A stretch of DNA of 64,000 nt, taken from assembly GCA_034190875.2 (NCBI GenBank), contig CM067356.1:68729970-68793969 (forward strand), in the 5' to 3' direction. Origin of the DNA: Urechis unicinctus. Taxonomy: Eukaryota > Annelida > Polychaeta > Xenopneusta > Urechidae. How positions within the stretch are numbered: the first letter of the stretch is position 1; every line of letters starts with the position of its first letter. The position numbers were made by a program, and so were the translations under genes. Of the stretch, positions 20,871 to 38,659 are shown piece by piece. The notes beneath the pieces were generated by a model, which saw only the letters and a program-made list of their open reading frames with translations, did no database searches and had not been told where the DNA came from.

Positions 20871-23580
20871 GACATTGATTAGGTCCGATGAAGACTCAGA
20901 CGTTTTGGAAGAGATAGGAACTGGGACGGTTATAATAGTTGGGAATTCTCAAATATTAGTAGAGTAAGTCTATGGCATAGACAATCTGCAACTTTAGATG
21001 AGTTAGTTTACGACAAACTTGTGGAGTCCAAATGTATAACATTTCCCTATCCATCAAGTAAAGCGTGAGGTAACATGCGAGCAATAAACAGCCACATTGT
21101 GGTTGACGCTTCGCTGATTTTGGTAAAGCCCAGCATAGTAAATATTTAACTTCCTTCTAGCCAAGTTTCAATACTCACGCAAGGAACATTCGCTACAGGA
21201 TATTGACATGATGATGTGAACGTTATGATTAAGAGGATGCTCGTGTATGACTTGATGACGATGTAATTCATGGGACGCAGAAGTATGAAATAAAAGTGGT
21301 CAGAAAAATACAAGTGTCAATGACTGACTAGACCAATACTACAACAGTGTCAAAACGCAAGGTGAAGCGGCCCTGTGGGGTGCTTTCGCTGCATTTAACC
21401 CATCGCGAGACATTTCTGTTACGCAAAAAATAATCAACGAAACTTTGTACCAGAGCTCTTTTCCGTTAAGTATACTGAGATTAAGAAGATCTCCTGCATT
21501 GATGAAGCCGGTCTTGAACATTATGATCAATGGAAATTTTCTTTATGGTTTTAACTGTTTAAGTTAAACGTTTTTTGTGTGAACATTCCTCCTGCATGCT
21601 GCATGCATGCGCCGTCTTCACAGTTTTTCGCGAGTGTGCACAGCTATAAATATAACGGGACCATATTGTAAACTTTACGGTATTTTGTATCATGGCAAAC
21701 GATCCCGCACATGCGCGGTAATTAAAACGACTCAGGAATGCAACATGGCGTCTTTTTTATATACTTACAATGAACTATTTGATGTTGCGCTGACACACAA
21801 AAAGCCATCGATGGCCATTTGGATTAAATATGCTTCTTGATAACCTTCCTCATTGTACAATGATGAGCAAAAGAAGATTCAACTAAATAGCATACAGCTT
21901 CGCCAAGAGAACTCACTCGCGCATCTCCTTGACGAAACACACCACCTGTGAAAAGCGCGCTGCTTTGCATTTCGTCTATTAAAAATCACATGGAATATTC
22001 TGATTCATTCTGGGGAGCGGTCGTCTCGACATTTCAGAAGCATATTTTCATTACAAGCAGATTCCCGAGACATCGGATCGACAGTCTAATGTACTTTTGT
22101 TGGTAATAACTAAAACACTTGTTAGAGGCAAAGTCACCGAATACTTACTTATATATAACTTATTGAATTAATTTTATAATTGTTTTCCGTGTAAGCGCTA
22201 TGTCCTCACCAACCTTTTGGAAATCTAGATGATATTACTTAAATGACAGTCTCAGGGGACCTTGTTGATGTAACGTATTTCGACTTTGATAATATTGCCA
22301 CCCTAAGGCATAAGTAGTTATGTAAATGAATGGATAAATATACATAGCTCAGTAATCGAAGTCAGACAGTAGTGTTAAAGTTGTATTGTATCAGACAGGA
22401 GTTATTAGTGGTGTCCCTGAGGGGTCGGTCCTGTCATCCGTTCTTTTCTCAATCTTTATATATGATCTAGCCTGTAAATAACTTATGACAAAGCTGACAT
22501 AACGCGTTACACCGGGAAATTGATTGAAAATTACTTTTTAACCTAAAACATATGCGAAGTGTATATATAAGTCGGGCATGACAAAGCTTTGAATACCGAT
22601 ACGGGCGTTCTAAATCAGATGATGAGTCATAGATAAAGTCATAATTGACCAGTCATTCAAAACCAAAAACAATGCAACGCGAAGCAACAGGTGATCGGAA
22701 TAACGTTTACCTGTCGATCTAGAAATTTATTAGGAAAACTTTGTAAACTTCTTGTTAGGTCCCGTTTAGAATATGCACTTTAAGCGTAGTCACCACTCAA
22801 ATCATGTGACAAAAGGATATGTATATATATAAAAAGTGTACATAACGTTCTGCTAAGCAATGATATAGACTAACAATATATATCACGTATGTCGCAATCG
22901 AAGGACAGTCAGGTGATAATAGATGATTAGTTTTGCACCTCTTTATTTCTCGTGCGTACTTTCGAAGCTGAGTGAATATTACGAAGCTTCGGTCACAGAG
23001 CATTATATTAACTTACCGGTTTGTCTTAGCCGTTTCTTAATCTCACGTGTTTTTGCAAGCGGACATCGAACTCAATTTATACATTTGTCATATACATTGT
23101 GGTGCTTTTCACGTCTTATCTTCCTACATCAAATTATCATTTTGCAATTGAATGATGAAGACTTATCACCTGCGTCATTCGCAATTAAATGTATTCTTGA
23201 GATGAATGGAGAACAAAACCAATCTACTTGATCCCTTGTAAATGCATCGCGTCGATATCTTGATTGCTCCCTCGCCTGTTTGTCTGTATTTATACGTGCC
23301 TTTGTTGTGGGCATTGGATGTATCCTGAATCATACTGATGCGTTCTAACAGAGCAGTCAAGGCAAACAATGATGTAGACTGCACATCTCTTTAATAATGT
23401 GTAAAATGGGGTCAGGCAGGATGTTGTCTAAGCAATTACTTTTAAGAGGGTACACCTGCATTCAATGTATAAGTGGACATGCTATTATAATTTGCATATA
23501 ATCATAGTTTTGCTTACCATAAGGAGTGTTAAGTATATCGTCTGCTCACCATAATAATATGTAGGCCTAGCACTAATTTT
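20871..23580. other. No feature seen
   Basis: AT-rich unique-looking sequence. Short open frames only, none with splice borders or a recognisable domain. Confidence 0.4.
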
Positions 23581-25745
23581 GTATATGGTAATGGGAAGGA
23601 CTCACTTCACTATTGGAGACATAAAATGTGCTACACCATTCTCCATCTGTATCTCGTCGCGTTTTGATTGTTTTAATGATACCTTATGTTGCATCAAACA
23701 CTATGCATTGCACAATGTGTTGATCAGCATTATCACCAGTTGAACAGAGTGTTAGCAGCGAGCCACAAAGGTCAAATATCTTGTATCATTCTATTTGCGC
23801 ATTCCAATGAAACAAAATCAGGTTATGACGAATGGCAGTCATTAAATGTTCAGTGCAGTCCTACTTGTTTGTGATGTTGCCTGAGTACCTTTCTCTACTG
23901 TAATTAAATGAACGTTACATTTTGGTGCGTAGCTGATAAGTCATATACCAGAATCATTTATGGAGCAACAGTATCAACTTACCAGTGTAATCTTATCAAG
24001 GCACTCCTGCTAATCGTTGACATTGATCACATTAGTGATTCGTCGCATGACACTTTATGTTTCATATAGAGATATGGTCATCATTGGAAATCTACAACAT
24101 TTTATCAAATAAATGTTTGAGTGTTTGATGATTCCTCCATCAACGCAAATAATGTACAAAACAATTGTGTATGATTCCTGCATAATGTAGTAAGGACCTT
24201 GCAGTGTCCCGCGGAAGTAATTCTCGATATCTAATTGTTCCCGTCATACCGACAATTGGCAATGAACCTTATGTCTTCACAAATGCTTCATCAGAGAATA
24301 AATGTATTGATCCATAACTGCCGGTGGCGTTATCTAAATCTGTACTTTGGAAACTGACGAGGACGACCGTGATGAAGGTTTTGAGCATATTGGGACAGAA
24401 ATGCTTAATATCTCTTTGTTCCCCTCACAACAAACGTTCAAGACGCCTTTGTAACCAAAGGTCTGATCTTGTGATACTTATGTAGCCAAAATAAGTGTTT
24501 TTTGGAGTCACTGAAATGGCGGTCTATAAAGATACGTTGAATTATTTTTATCTTTATCACGTACTAGATCAGGAGTAGGTTTGATAGGCGTGTCTCAAGG
24601 TGTTGCCACGTTGATGTGACAAAAAACAGAGTATATGATAAAAATACATGTGGTAGATTACCATGCGTTTTGTTGATCATGCATTTTCTTGTCTGCTGAG
24701 TAAGAGTCTTACAGTCTCAGTGCTAAGAATGTATATGGCCAACTTGTAAAACTGAAAACCTTAACCGCACTAGGTTGATGCAATATATGGCAAAATTGGT
24801 CATTGTCTAATACGACACCTATATGAACGGTTGTTACTGCTTCCTTTATGCGTATTTCCGCACGTTAGATCACAATAAGTCTCTTCATTAACTAGTTTTA
24901 TGGGCTGGATGAACTTTAGAGACCACGGACTGTTTTTACTAGATCCACTCCCGACGAGATATTGTACCCATGTGATCATCTCGTACGGCATAATTAAGTT
25001 AGATGCCCCTTCCCCCCACTCAACAAACAAACGCGAACCATTGTCTGTATTATAACCAGCATTCATGCGGTAGTTTTGACTAAGTTAATGGCATTATTTC
25101 AGGTATCTGTTGTCACTTTGTTTTTCATTCGGGGCCTAAAAGTGATGGGTGACACGCGCAAAATATACGGAAACGCATTGTAGTATATACGTTAATTACG
25201 AGGTTTGATTGACAAAACCATAAAGAATCTTCTGCAGTTATACCCATAGGGAACAATTGCTCAAGACCAGGCATGCCACAACATCTGAAAGGCAGGGTGG
25301 ATGTTGCTCATAACCAGTATGAATAAATCACGCCAACCAGAAGAAACTAAGCGCCTGCATCCTAAAAACTACGGTGATGTCTACTCTAGGGGTTGTGGCA
25401 AACGTTTGTACATTATCTGAGCATTTTAGGTACTGTCGATTCCTGGTCAAATACGTCGTTAGCATCGCTCATTGCCTCAAAAGGCCCGCGAATAACAAGC
25501 TGACAATGCACGTTGTTAGTGCGTGTTAGAAATATGTTTTATGTAAAAATGCTCAAGGAGCGTTACTGACATCATGCAGATTACACATATGGGTAATTTA
25601 GCAAGTGAAGATTATATGCGCTGATATGGCAACGGACCGTACATGCATATTTTTGTTTCTAGTGCCACCAGCCCGCCAGAGACAACCAATAAGTATCACT
25701 GTTTATTTCCGAAAATATATTTCTTGGTGCGCAAGGTAAATATAA
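23581..25745. repeat. Duplicated block, copy L1 (inverted)
   Basis: Reverse complement matches 38880-40500 and 57080-58560. Anchors: 23587-23770 with 58340-58560; 24290-24480 with 57340-57420 and 40265-40430; 24541-24640 with 40100-40200; 24920-25000 with 39540-39605; 25250-25440 with 39120-39330; 25655-25740 with 57080-57165. Ancient, with indels. Confidence 0.7.
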
Positions 25746-29496
<3,751 letters not shown>

Positions 29497-29599
29497 GTTC
29501 TGGCTGTCAAATAGGTAATGCCAAATATCTGAGGGTATTTCTTTTATTCCTTAATCCAATCAAATACAATTATCAGGCAAAGTAATATGTGTCAGATGA

Positions 29600-30090
29600 T
29601 GCACTGAATTCTTTTACAGCAGTTACTGACATTCCTAATCATCTCGAAATCGGGGACTGAAATTAGGAATATAAACTGAAAACACTATCTAGACAGAGCA
29701 GGGAAAGTAATCGAATAATTAGTATCAGAATTAGACTTACTATTCATTCGGACCTGTTTTAACCAGCACTGGACCCATAGTATTACCAGACTAATAATGA
29801 AGTAAAGACCATATGGCAAAAACATTTCGGATGGTCATTCCGATGATTGTTACATACCTGACAGTAGCTTTTTTCGGACTAGGGGTGCACGATGTAGTGC
29901 TTGATTGGCATGTGAAGTTTTTCAGTCTGCCTCTTATCCCATTTCAAAGAAAAAGACATATTTGATTATATGATTTACTACAGCCTTATAAATTATGTAC
30001 AGACTACCAATGACTGATATGTGCAGTACATTAGTGTCTTCACTTGACTTGTTTAATATTTATAATCAAGTCATTCTTTATTCATTGTTA
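29600..30090. repeat. Duplicated block, inverse of 54800-55250
   Basis: Anchors: 29743-29790 (ggacctgttttaaccagcac) with 55150-55195, 29820-29870 with 55005-55060, and 29880-30030 with 54840-55005, all reverse complement. Confidence 0.6.
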
Positions 30091-30671
30091 AACTTGGTTA
30101 TAACTCATAAATCATACCGATACATAATTTTACCACTGTTACTTCGGCTGCCTTTCTTTGACAGATCTTCATCTGACATTGCTTTGATTGAGTGTAGATT
30201 GCTTTTATTATTACTGGAACTTCCTTCGAACGTGGTTCAGCAGCTTATAAGCTTCAACCCATATATAATTGCTATATTTTATTTGATTTGCCACACAGAT
30301 TGATATAAAACATATGGTAGCTTACCCTGTGGACAAGGCACTTGAAATGTTTCCTATCTTGCTGGAAATTTCTTAATCATGCAGTTTATTGTTTAATACA
30401 AAAGAATAAAACATTGTGTTAGTTTTGTGTATTGATTGATATAATCCAAGTTATTTCAGCATCCCTGCTTGTTATTTAATATTCATAAAATATAGTCTAT
30501 TGTCGTGTCGTGCATATTCAAGAACGACTCCTTCACTCCCTCTTTCGGAAGCGTGTCCTTTGAAACTTGACAACCATTTATGACTTGATGGTGCTGACAT
30601 TAGGTCCGATGAGTCATGATAACGGAGAGGAAAACACAATAAATGGCGTGCAAGTAACTTGTTACATATTA
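30091..30671. other. No feature seen
   Basis: AT-rich sequence. The frame at 29995-30303 has no support beyond being open. Confidence 0.3.
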
Positions 30672-31104
30672 TATTTATTGTAGCAATCGAAAAAGTTAAG
30701 CATTCACGACTTGACAAAACTACAGGTTAGGGAGTAGCAAATGCATTTATGACGTGATACCAAGACGGTAAAAGTGTAAATAGTCACATCATTAAGTTAT
30801 AGATAGTTCTGGTGCGGAATTTACGATCTGCATAGCCGTAACTTTTCCAAAACCCAAATATTTATAAGCCAATACACACTATGACAAAATATTTATTGTA
30901 GCAATCGGAAAAGTTAACCATTAACGACTTGACAAAACCACTACAGGTTAGGGAGTAGCAAATGCATATATGACCAGATACCAAGACGGTAAAAGCGTAA
31001 ATAGTCACATCATTAAGTTATAGTTCTGGTGCGGAATTTACGATCTGCATAGCCGTGCCTTTTCTAGGACCCAAATATTTATAAGCCAATACACACTATG
31101 ACAA
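30672..31104. repeat. 218-bp tandem duplication
   Basis: Unit 1 30672-30889, unit 2 30890-31104, starting tatttattgtagcaatcg. Few differences, so it is a recent event. Confidence 0.9.
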
Positions 31105-31679
31105 TTTTTTTTCATAAGTATTAGCGTTAAACATGCAAAGTTCATAGGGAAAATGATTTGGGCAATTTAATATTCATCTTCCAATGCTATTAGCGCGTGT
31201 GTTGTTTCTCGCTTTTTCGAGGTTTATCGTGCTTGTTATAAATATCCGCTATGTACTGATGGCCTTATAACGAACGGTTGAGTTTTTTTAGCCACACGGA
31301 AAAACATTCAATGTCGTAATGTAGTCACATACGGGATAACCCAGTGGGCCCCCAAAGTCATCTATGCACTACGCTCTAGAGCAAACGGGGCTGTTGTAAG
31401 GTTATGTTCCTCGGATTCGATTATTGCTGACTCCTGAAGAAGCACGTGCACTACGGATGTCACACCAGATCGCAAGCAGCATTAGGGTGCAGAATTCATT
31501 CAAAAGGTACGACTGTTGGTCAATCACACTGGAGTCAAATATAGCATCAATAGGTGCAACAAGTCTACTTGTCATAATATACTCAAACAAAGTAGATTTT
31601 CTAAAACGTTGAAGGCCCTTGATTTTTGTATTATCAACCATAATATCGAAGTGTTCCACATCAACCCTAGTCAAAAGTA
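31105..31679. other. No feature seen
   Basis: Unique-looking sequence with overlapping short frames on both strands and no splice support. Confidence 0.3.
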
Positions 31680-34190
31680 CATATGCAGTAAAATAATTGT
31701 TTATTCACTTTTAGAATTTAGATGTGTCATATCGATTATGCCGGTCGCTCGTACTTATCACCATCATATTGTCAGAAACGCTAACTGTAGAACATGAAAT
31801 TTTTTTTGTGGAGAAATTCGCTTCAAACAGTATTAATCGTCGGCATTTAAGCTAGAGCAAATACTTAGAAACGCATTGTCATATAGTGTGATTTTTAACA
31901 TTATATGTTTAGTACTTTTCAGATAATGCTACCACAAATCAATGCTTAGCTTTTGCCACTTTTCCATAACATTTGTTCCTGGTAATATCTAACGGTACAT
32001 TTTTCATTCTTAATTGACACACAAACTATGGGGATTTTTTAGCGTTTATCAAATTTGGTCCTATATTGACATACATTTGCCGATTGAAACTTTAGTTACC
32101 CTTTCTATTGATGGCAGATCATCGTACGGCGAGGTATGTGCCTGGTTCTGCTTTATAAATAGACCACGCATTACTGCCCGAGATAATGTGCGCACTAGTT
32201 AATGGTGGACTGACGAGAGACCCATGCACTGCGACGGGTTTGATCGTGCTTAGAACTGCGCCGTTCATTTTTATACTTTAGACTTGGTACAAATATGGGC
32301 AAGGTGCTCATAAGTTTAATATCTGCAAATCAAACAATGATCAACATTGGTGGATTATTCCGGAACATTTGCTGAAAGCAACTTAATATAAGAATATATG
32401 TTATCAGCTGTAATGATATCATTTGGTACGGAAAAAAATCAGAAAATCTGCATAACTAAATATATTGTAAATACCGATTGCGGAAGTATGCTTTCAATAT
32501 CAAATGTACAGTTTGCCTCAGTATAAATGGGAATAAAATTATCGCAACTAAATGCAACCTAAACTAGACATTTAACTGGGGTAGGTTTCCGACGCGATGG
32601 AACCGCATATCGCATGGTGCATTGGGCTTTATACATATACGTGTATACCTTTTGTATTCCAGAATGTAGCTAATTAAGTTGTCCTTAACTGGAACACACA
32701 TGGTTTTCTGTTGTTCTGATTGCTTTCTATTACAATCCATGTAGCTGTGATGAGATTTGCTTTTGATGATTACTCACCTATGCAGGCACGTTACAGCAAA
32801 GGATTGGAAAAGAAAGACCGGCATTTGGCCAAATTAACCGTCAAGAATTGCAATGGTCCCATGTGCAACAAGACTTCATTGTCATTATCCAGATATCTAA
32901 GTGACAAATACATTTAAAATAATCAGTGGATTGATGTGTTCAATATCATATTAAACACTATAGTTATAAATACTACTTGGTTCGTATATTTTGACTTATT
33001 ACTGGACAAAGAGAACACACAGCCACCAAACAATCAATTACTTCACCGATGATCTACAATGCATCAGCAGAAGTACGTTTAAGACTGCATAAAAATGCAG
33101 TTACTAGATCATTTTTTAACTTGTCTTGCTAAATCGTTCTGTGTGTTTTATGTTTCGATTAGCTAGACGCCACAAACGGGATCTATCGATAGAAAGTGTT
33201 TTATAATGATCGTAGCGTCTTAAGATTGCAGGTAGCTTTGTTTTTTCATGACTTGTGTGTTTTATCCGGGCACAAACATCCATCGCATTCAGAAATATCA
33301 TTCATTGCCTGGTATGATTGACACCTGTCGCAGGCTCGCAATTGCAAATTAAAAGACCACCCACTGCCAAACCATTGCTACCGTCCTTAAGCCTATCAGG
33401 CGCTACAAATATTGAAAAGGGAATGCTGAACTTGATTATTTGCCAATGGGAATAGAAAGTAATTATCAGTAGGCATCTGAGTTGACTATGGCAGTCATAC
33501 GAATTGCCCTACGCTGTCATTCGGTCTGGAGTAGGTCATAAGTTTTATGACACAAATGATGCAGTCTATCTTAAGTCGTTTGTTAGTTCAATTCCGAAAA
33601 ACATGACCAATCTCTGTAAGCTGCTACGTTATGGGAAATGACGAGGAATTGCTGCACAGAGTGCAGCTCATTCTTTACATATATTCATGAGTGAAAGCTC
33701 CGAGGCATGCCTGGAACATATTTATTGCCAATTCATAAACAAATGACCTTAGACTTCTTATAGACATCGGAGTTTTAGTAATGACGGAATTATGCAGGGT
33801 GTAATTACCCCAATGCATGACTATTTACGCAGATTAGTATGCATTTTATGAGACCCCATGAATATTCGTTGAGAATGTTGATGTAACTGTACAATTACTT
33901 CAGCAGTATGTACAAGCCTGAGAGCTTTTGTTTTAACCAGGCTCCGATTTACTATACACATAGCTTATGTATTCAGAAAAGTTTATCTCTCAATTAATGC
34001 TGTTTTCTGTGCCATAAATGTGAATCCCACTTATTGCGCTTTATGCCAAGACAAGCAAGACATGTTGTAGTAATGATTGTTTGTCAAGCTCCACTCTGAG
34101 TCAGGTAAACATCCAATTAAGTTTGATTATCCTCACACATCCTGCACGTACAAAAATGCGTTTATAACATATATTGCTTGCTTTATAATG
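31680..34190. repeat. Duplicated block, copy A
   Basis: Direct matches: 31680-31770 with 52660-52790, 31860-32320 with 53210-53800, 32490-33330 with 36210-37050 and partly 53880-54360, 33690-34180 with 37080-37560. A shared landmark is attacaatccatgtagctg at 32731 and 36459. Confidence 0.7.
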
Positions 34191-35294
34191 ATAAGCATTT
34201 TAGGCATTGAGTATCTCCGTAATGGTATGTTATAATCAGACACAAACGGGTTAACAATGTCGTCTGCTTTTTTACCAATTGTGGTCACGTCAAACTCGGA
34301 TTGTTAACTCGATATGATTATATCACATTGCCTTATAGTAACTGATATGTAGGTGCTCAGCGACTGAGGTTTATACTGCATAAGGCGCTGTGATCGTGTC
34401 TCGCCGCTGTTCTAGTGAACAGCTCCTTATGATATATCCGTGTGTGAATGCATGCGATAATTATGATAATGGATACGATGAACGTTAGGTTATTTAGCAA
34501 TTGTGCCCTACAACACATTGCGTCAAGCAGGCTGGTAAAAGCATATCATGGCCCTAAGCGATGTTGACATCATTACAGATATGTTATGTACCGCATATCA
34601 TTATCCCCATTGCGCGAAAGATTAAATATCAACGATTCCATTCAACCGACGGTTCTGGCACTGGTCGAGGAACGATGATCCTATGAATAATAATACTGTT
34701 CTTTCGTGGTTCATTCTCCCTTCGATGAGGGAGAATAGGAGAAGAAATGGATAGATTGCGTTTACATAGCTACCGTTATTGAATTAGGTAACATGTGTTC
34801 GAACAGATTAACTCTAATTCCATATTGACTGTCAACGCAAGTCTCATCGCTATATGTCGCTATCATCATAGTTTGACAAATCTTGAGTTAAAAGTCGTTT
34901 TATCAGGACATCGTCGTTATTGTGTGAACGGAAAACTACCCGCTGCTTTAGAGATTCGAAAAAGTAGTCCACGTTTAATGCATTTTCCAATCAATATAAT
35001 CGGACATGTTATCTATCCGTAAACCAAGTCAATCGTGGAATAGGTTTATTATATAACTCCCTGGTTGGTATCAATCCATCATCAATGTCCTGATGTTGTG
35101 GCCAATTACTTGTAGCAGCGGATATGGTGCCATGTATTCGTTGGTTCATTCCTACGCAACTCACTCTCTGTCGCTGTGATCAAACTCTATCGTTTCCGAT
35201 AATATCTGGGGAGAAAATGTATGCTGATCCATCAGCTAAATGATATCCCTCATTGCTGTTTAGTGGTAGGTGTTAGCGCGGTGATTCATCACTG
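34191..35294. other. No gene seen; one clean hairpin
   Basis: A perfect stem ttctccct / agggagaa around a 6-base loop lies near 34709-34730. Otherwise nothing. Confidence 0.3.
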
Positions 35295-35705
35295 TCTTCT
35301 ATATCAACTAGCCAGGTACTTAACGTCGTTTCCTCAGAGGCATTTAGTACATGACAGTGGATGACATTCTCACGGGCGGATGATTTATTCGAGTCGGTTT
35401 ATTTGGCTTCAATTTAAGGGTCGGTATTAAAGCCCAGTGTATTACTGGTCACTTGATGCGTCCATAATGCTCCATGTCATTTCCCAGGATAATATGTGTG
35501 ATGTAAGCACAATAATCACCTCCTGTCGTTTTATACTTTCCGCCTTCAACAGAAATTAAAATGACTTGCTGATTTTATTACTTACTGCTTTGATACGACC
35601 TTGATGCTCCAAGTTTCAATTTCATGGGGGCTTCCCTGGTAGTTTCGCTCGCGTGTTTTACTTTCATTTGGACCCGCTTGGTCGAATATTAACGTAGTCC
35701 ACAAA
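35295..35705. repeat. Duplicated 0.4-kb block, partner of 50839-51241
   Basis: Starts tcttctatatcaactagcca and runs through catttagtacatgacagtgg to ggtcgaatattaacgtagtc. About 85-90 percent identical to the copy beside the gypsy element. Confidence 0.85.
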
Positions 35706-36209
35706 GGCCATTGAATTTACCAACATTTAGTGCATACTGTACAATAGTGTAAATAGCATTAAATATGAAGAATATTCGTTGCCGCTGCCATTATATACAG
35801 TGTGAATGAGAACATGCACTCTTCGTTTACCTGCTTCCACCTCTTACTAAGAGGGCTTACATAATCCAAATTCAACATTATGGGTATTATACAAGCAGAA
35901 ATATATTGGTTCGATAAGGCCTTACAGACACGTTGGCATGATTTACATAATGAATGGCCCCACAAACTATGCTTTACCGCTCGCACAAAGAAGCGGCACA
36001 GAATCCTATTTAAAAAACTTGTGTATAACTTATTCAGGAGATAGGTCGACATTTTCTGACAGGTGCTAAAATACGTATACTGGCATCATCTGTTGCGCTA
36101 TGAACAATGAACTGCTGCATAATCACAATTCTAAAGGCCAGTTTATTTTCAATCGGGTTTTCGGGAAATAACATAAAAGACACAGACATGCTTATTCGTC
36201 AAATATTGA
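35706..36209. other. No feature seen
   Basis: A 97-codon minus frame (35759-36052) is open but shows no domain and no splice signals. Confidence 0.3.
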
Positions 36210-38600
36210 ATCAAATCGACAGTTTGCCTCAGCATAAATGGAAAACAAGTGGAGAATAAAATTATCGCTAATAAATGCCTCCTAAACTCGACATATAAGT
36301 GGGAAAGGTTTTCCAGAGACCACGCATGGGAACCGCATTTCGCATGGTGTTTTGCGATTATTAATAAATTTACGTGTATAGCAGTTTGACTCCAGTCTTA
36401 CGTCGTCCTCAACTGGGTTTCACGTGGTTTTTTATAGTTCGGATTGCTTTCTATTACAATCCATGTAGCTGGGATTAGATTTGATTTTGATGATTACTTA
36501 CGTATACAAAAAAATGTTACAAACGAGGTTTGGAAAAAAAGACAGAAAGTTGGCGAAATGCGGACGTATAAAAAGTAACTTTAATATCATGAATTGCAGT
36601 GGTCCCATGTGAAACAGGACTTCAATGTACATAATTATAACTGACGAATACATTCTTAATAATCAATGGGTAGATGTGTACAATATCGTATAGGTCACTA
36701 TAATCATTAATACAACTTGGTTCGTATATTTCGACTAATTATTCGGCAAACAGGATACAACGAGAACACACAGCAACCATATAATCAGTTACATCACCAA
36801 TGATTCACAATGCATTAACAAAAGCACGTCAAGACTGTATAAAAAGGCATTTACTAGACCATAGGTGTTAACGTAGCTCATCTGTATCTGTGCATGTATA
36901 ACGCCATTCGAATTGGGCATCATAATTCTACTTCGTGTGCTAAATCGTTCTCTGATTGCTTTATATTCTGATAAGCTGGGCGCCACAAACGGGATCGATC
37001 GATTGAAAAGTGCTTCATAATTATCGTGGCGCCTTCAGATTGCAGGTATTCTGCGGGGTTTTGTCCTTTTAAGACATGTCTGGAGCATATGTATTGCCCA
37101 TTCATAAATAAATTCTAGGGATGATGCCTTTCGCTTATGAAACAAATGGCCGTAAACATTACTTTTTATAGACATCTAGACAGAGAGTTCTGGAATAAGC
37201 GTTATTATGGAGAGTCTGAATGGCCCTACGCATAACAAGTCGCGCTCTTGGTGTTCATTGTGCCTTTTACGAGACCCCAAAAGGTTGTTTTGGTAACTGT
37301 ACAATGACTACAGCATTATGTTCAAGCCAGAGACCTTTGATCTTAACAGGGAACCGATTCACTATACATATAATATATGTAATTCAGAAATTCAGAATTA
37401 ATGTTGTTTTTCTGCGTAATGAACACGACTTAGTGCGCCTGCTGTCAAGAAAAGCAAGGCATGTTGCTGTAATGAGTGTTTGCGCAACGCCGATGCAGGT
37501 AAACGGCCCATTGAGTTCAATTATCGTACCGAAAACTGCGCGTACAATAAGTTACGGAGATGCACAGTTTGTTGTTTGCCACCTCTTGCTCAGCAAGATT
37601 TCGACAAGCGCGGCAAAACGACATAATTGGCTTGCTAAAGCAGAGAAAGAGCAGGTGAGGGGAGGAATACTGCTTTTTCTATGCGCTCCGTTGGATTTAG
37701 TATCATTTTCACGAAAAACATATGACGCTTTTAGTAGAATTAGCAATGTCGATAAGAAGCATTCTTCTGCCCTAGGAGAAAATCATATAAATAACTATGA
37801 AAAATTCCGGCTCTCTTATGGCTGCGCGATAAAAATGCCAACGCAGAGATTGGCGAAATAAGATAAGTGAAATACAGGTATGAGCTGCCACGTGACTTTG
37901 GCGAATGGTATTACTGGCGACTGATTGGTGCAGCTGCCACGAAATACTTCATAGACGCATGATGTATAATGAAAAATAAGAGGGCACGCTACCGGTCCGA
38001 TATATATATACCGATATACAGATTAAAGTGATAGAAACCATGAACAAAGCCACCGGTTGCTTGTTAGTTGTCGTCAGCATTATTGCTTCCTTAACTTCAT
38101 GCTCAGAGCAAAAAAAGCCGCATATAGACTATAGAATAAAAACTTTGTGTAAGCGGCTTGACATTAGTCACATAAATTAAGATATAACTAATGACCATCT
38201 TGTCAGCAGGAGAGGAAACCTGCGACTATTTTGACTCATCTTTTATACCAACCTATGTAGTAATGACGACACCATCGTGTACTTACATGGATGCATGTAC
38301 AGCACTTGGTAATGTATCTGATAGATTTAATCGAGCAAAACACAAAACTAACACAATGTTCAATTCTATTGTATTATACACTAAGCTCTATATTTTATGT
38401 CAACCTGTGTACCAAATTAAATCAAATATAGCAATTCAATCATGTATGGGTTGAAGCGTATTAGCTGCTGAACCTCGTTTTAAGGTAGTTCAAACCAGAA
38501 ATGAACCAATCTATTCTCAAGCGAAGAAATGTCAGATGAGGATCAGTAAAATAAACGCAACCGAAGTGGTAACACAATGCATTTGTATGAGTTATAACCA
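36210..38600. repeat. Duplicated block, copy B
   Basis: Direct match to copy A (36210-37560 with 32490-34190) and to copy C (38180-38590 with 54410-54790; shared aatgtatctgatagatt and catgtatgggttgaagc). It includes a 213-codon open frame (37220-37861). The corresponding stretch of copy A is not open, so I treat that frame as chance. Confidence 0.7.
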
Positions 38601-38659
38601 AAATAAGGGGTCTAATCAGATAGGGTGCACATTCTTTTGTGCATCATACTATGGGGAGT

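Noticed and set aside
37220..37861. 213-codon open frame, the longest outside simple repeats
   Set aside because: It lies in duplicated block B; the homologous stretch of block A is not open and no domain is visible.
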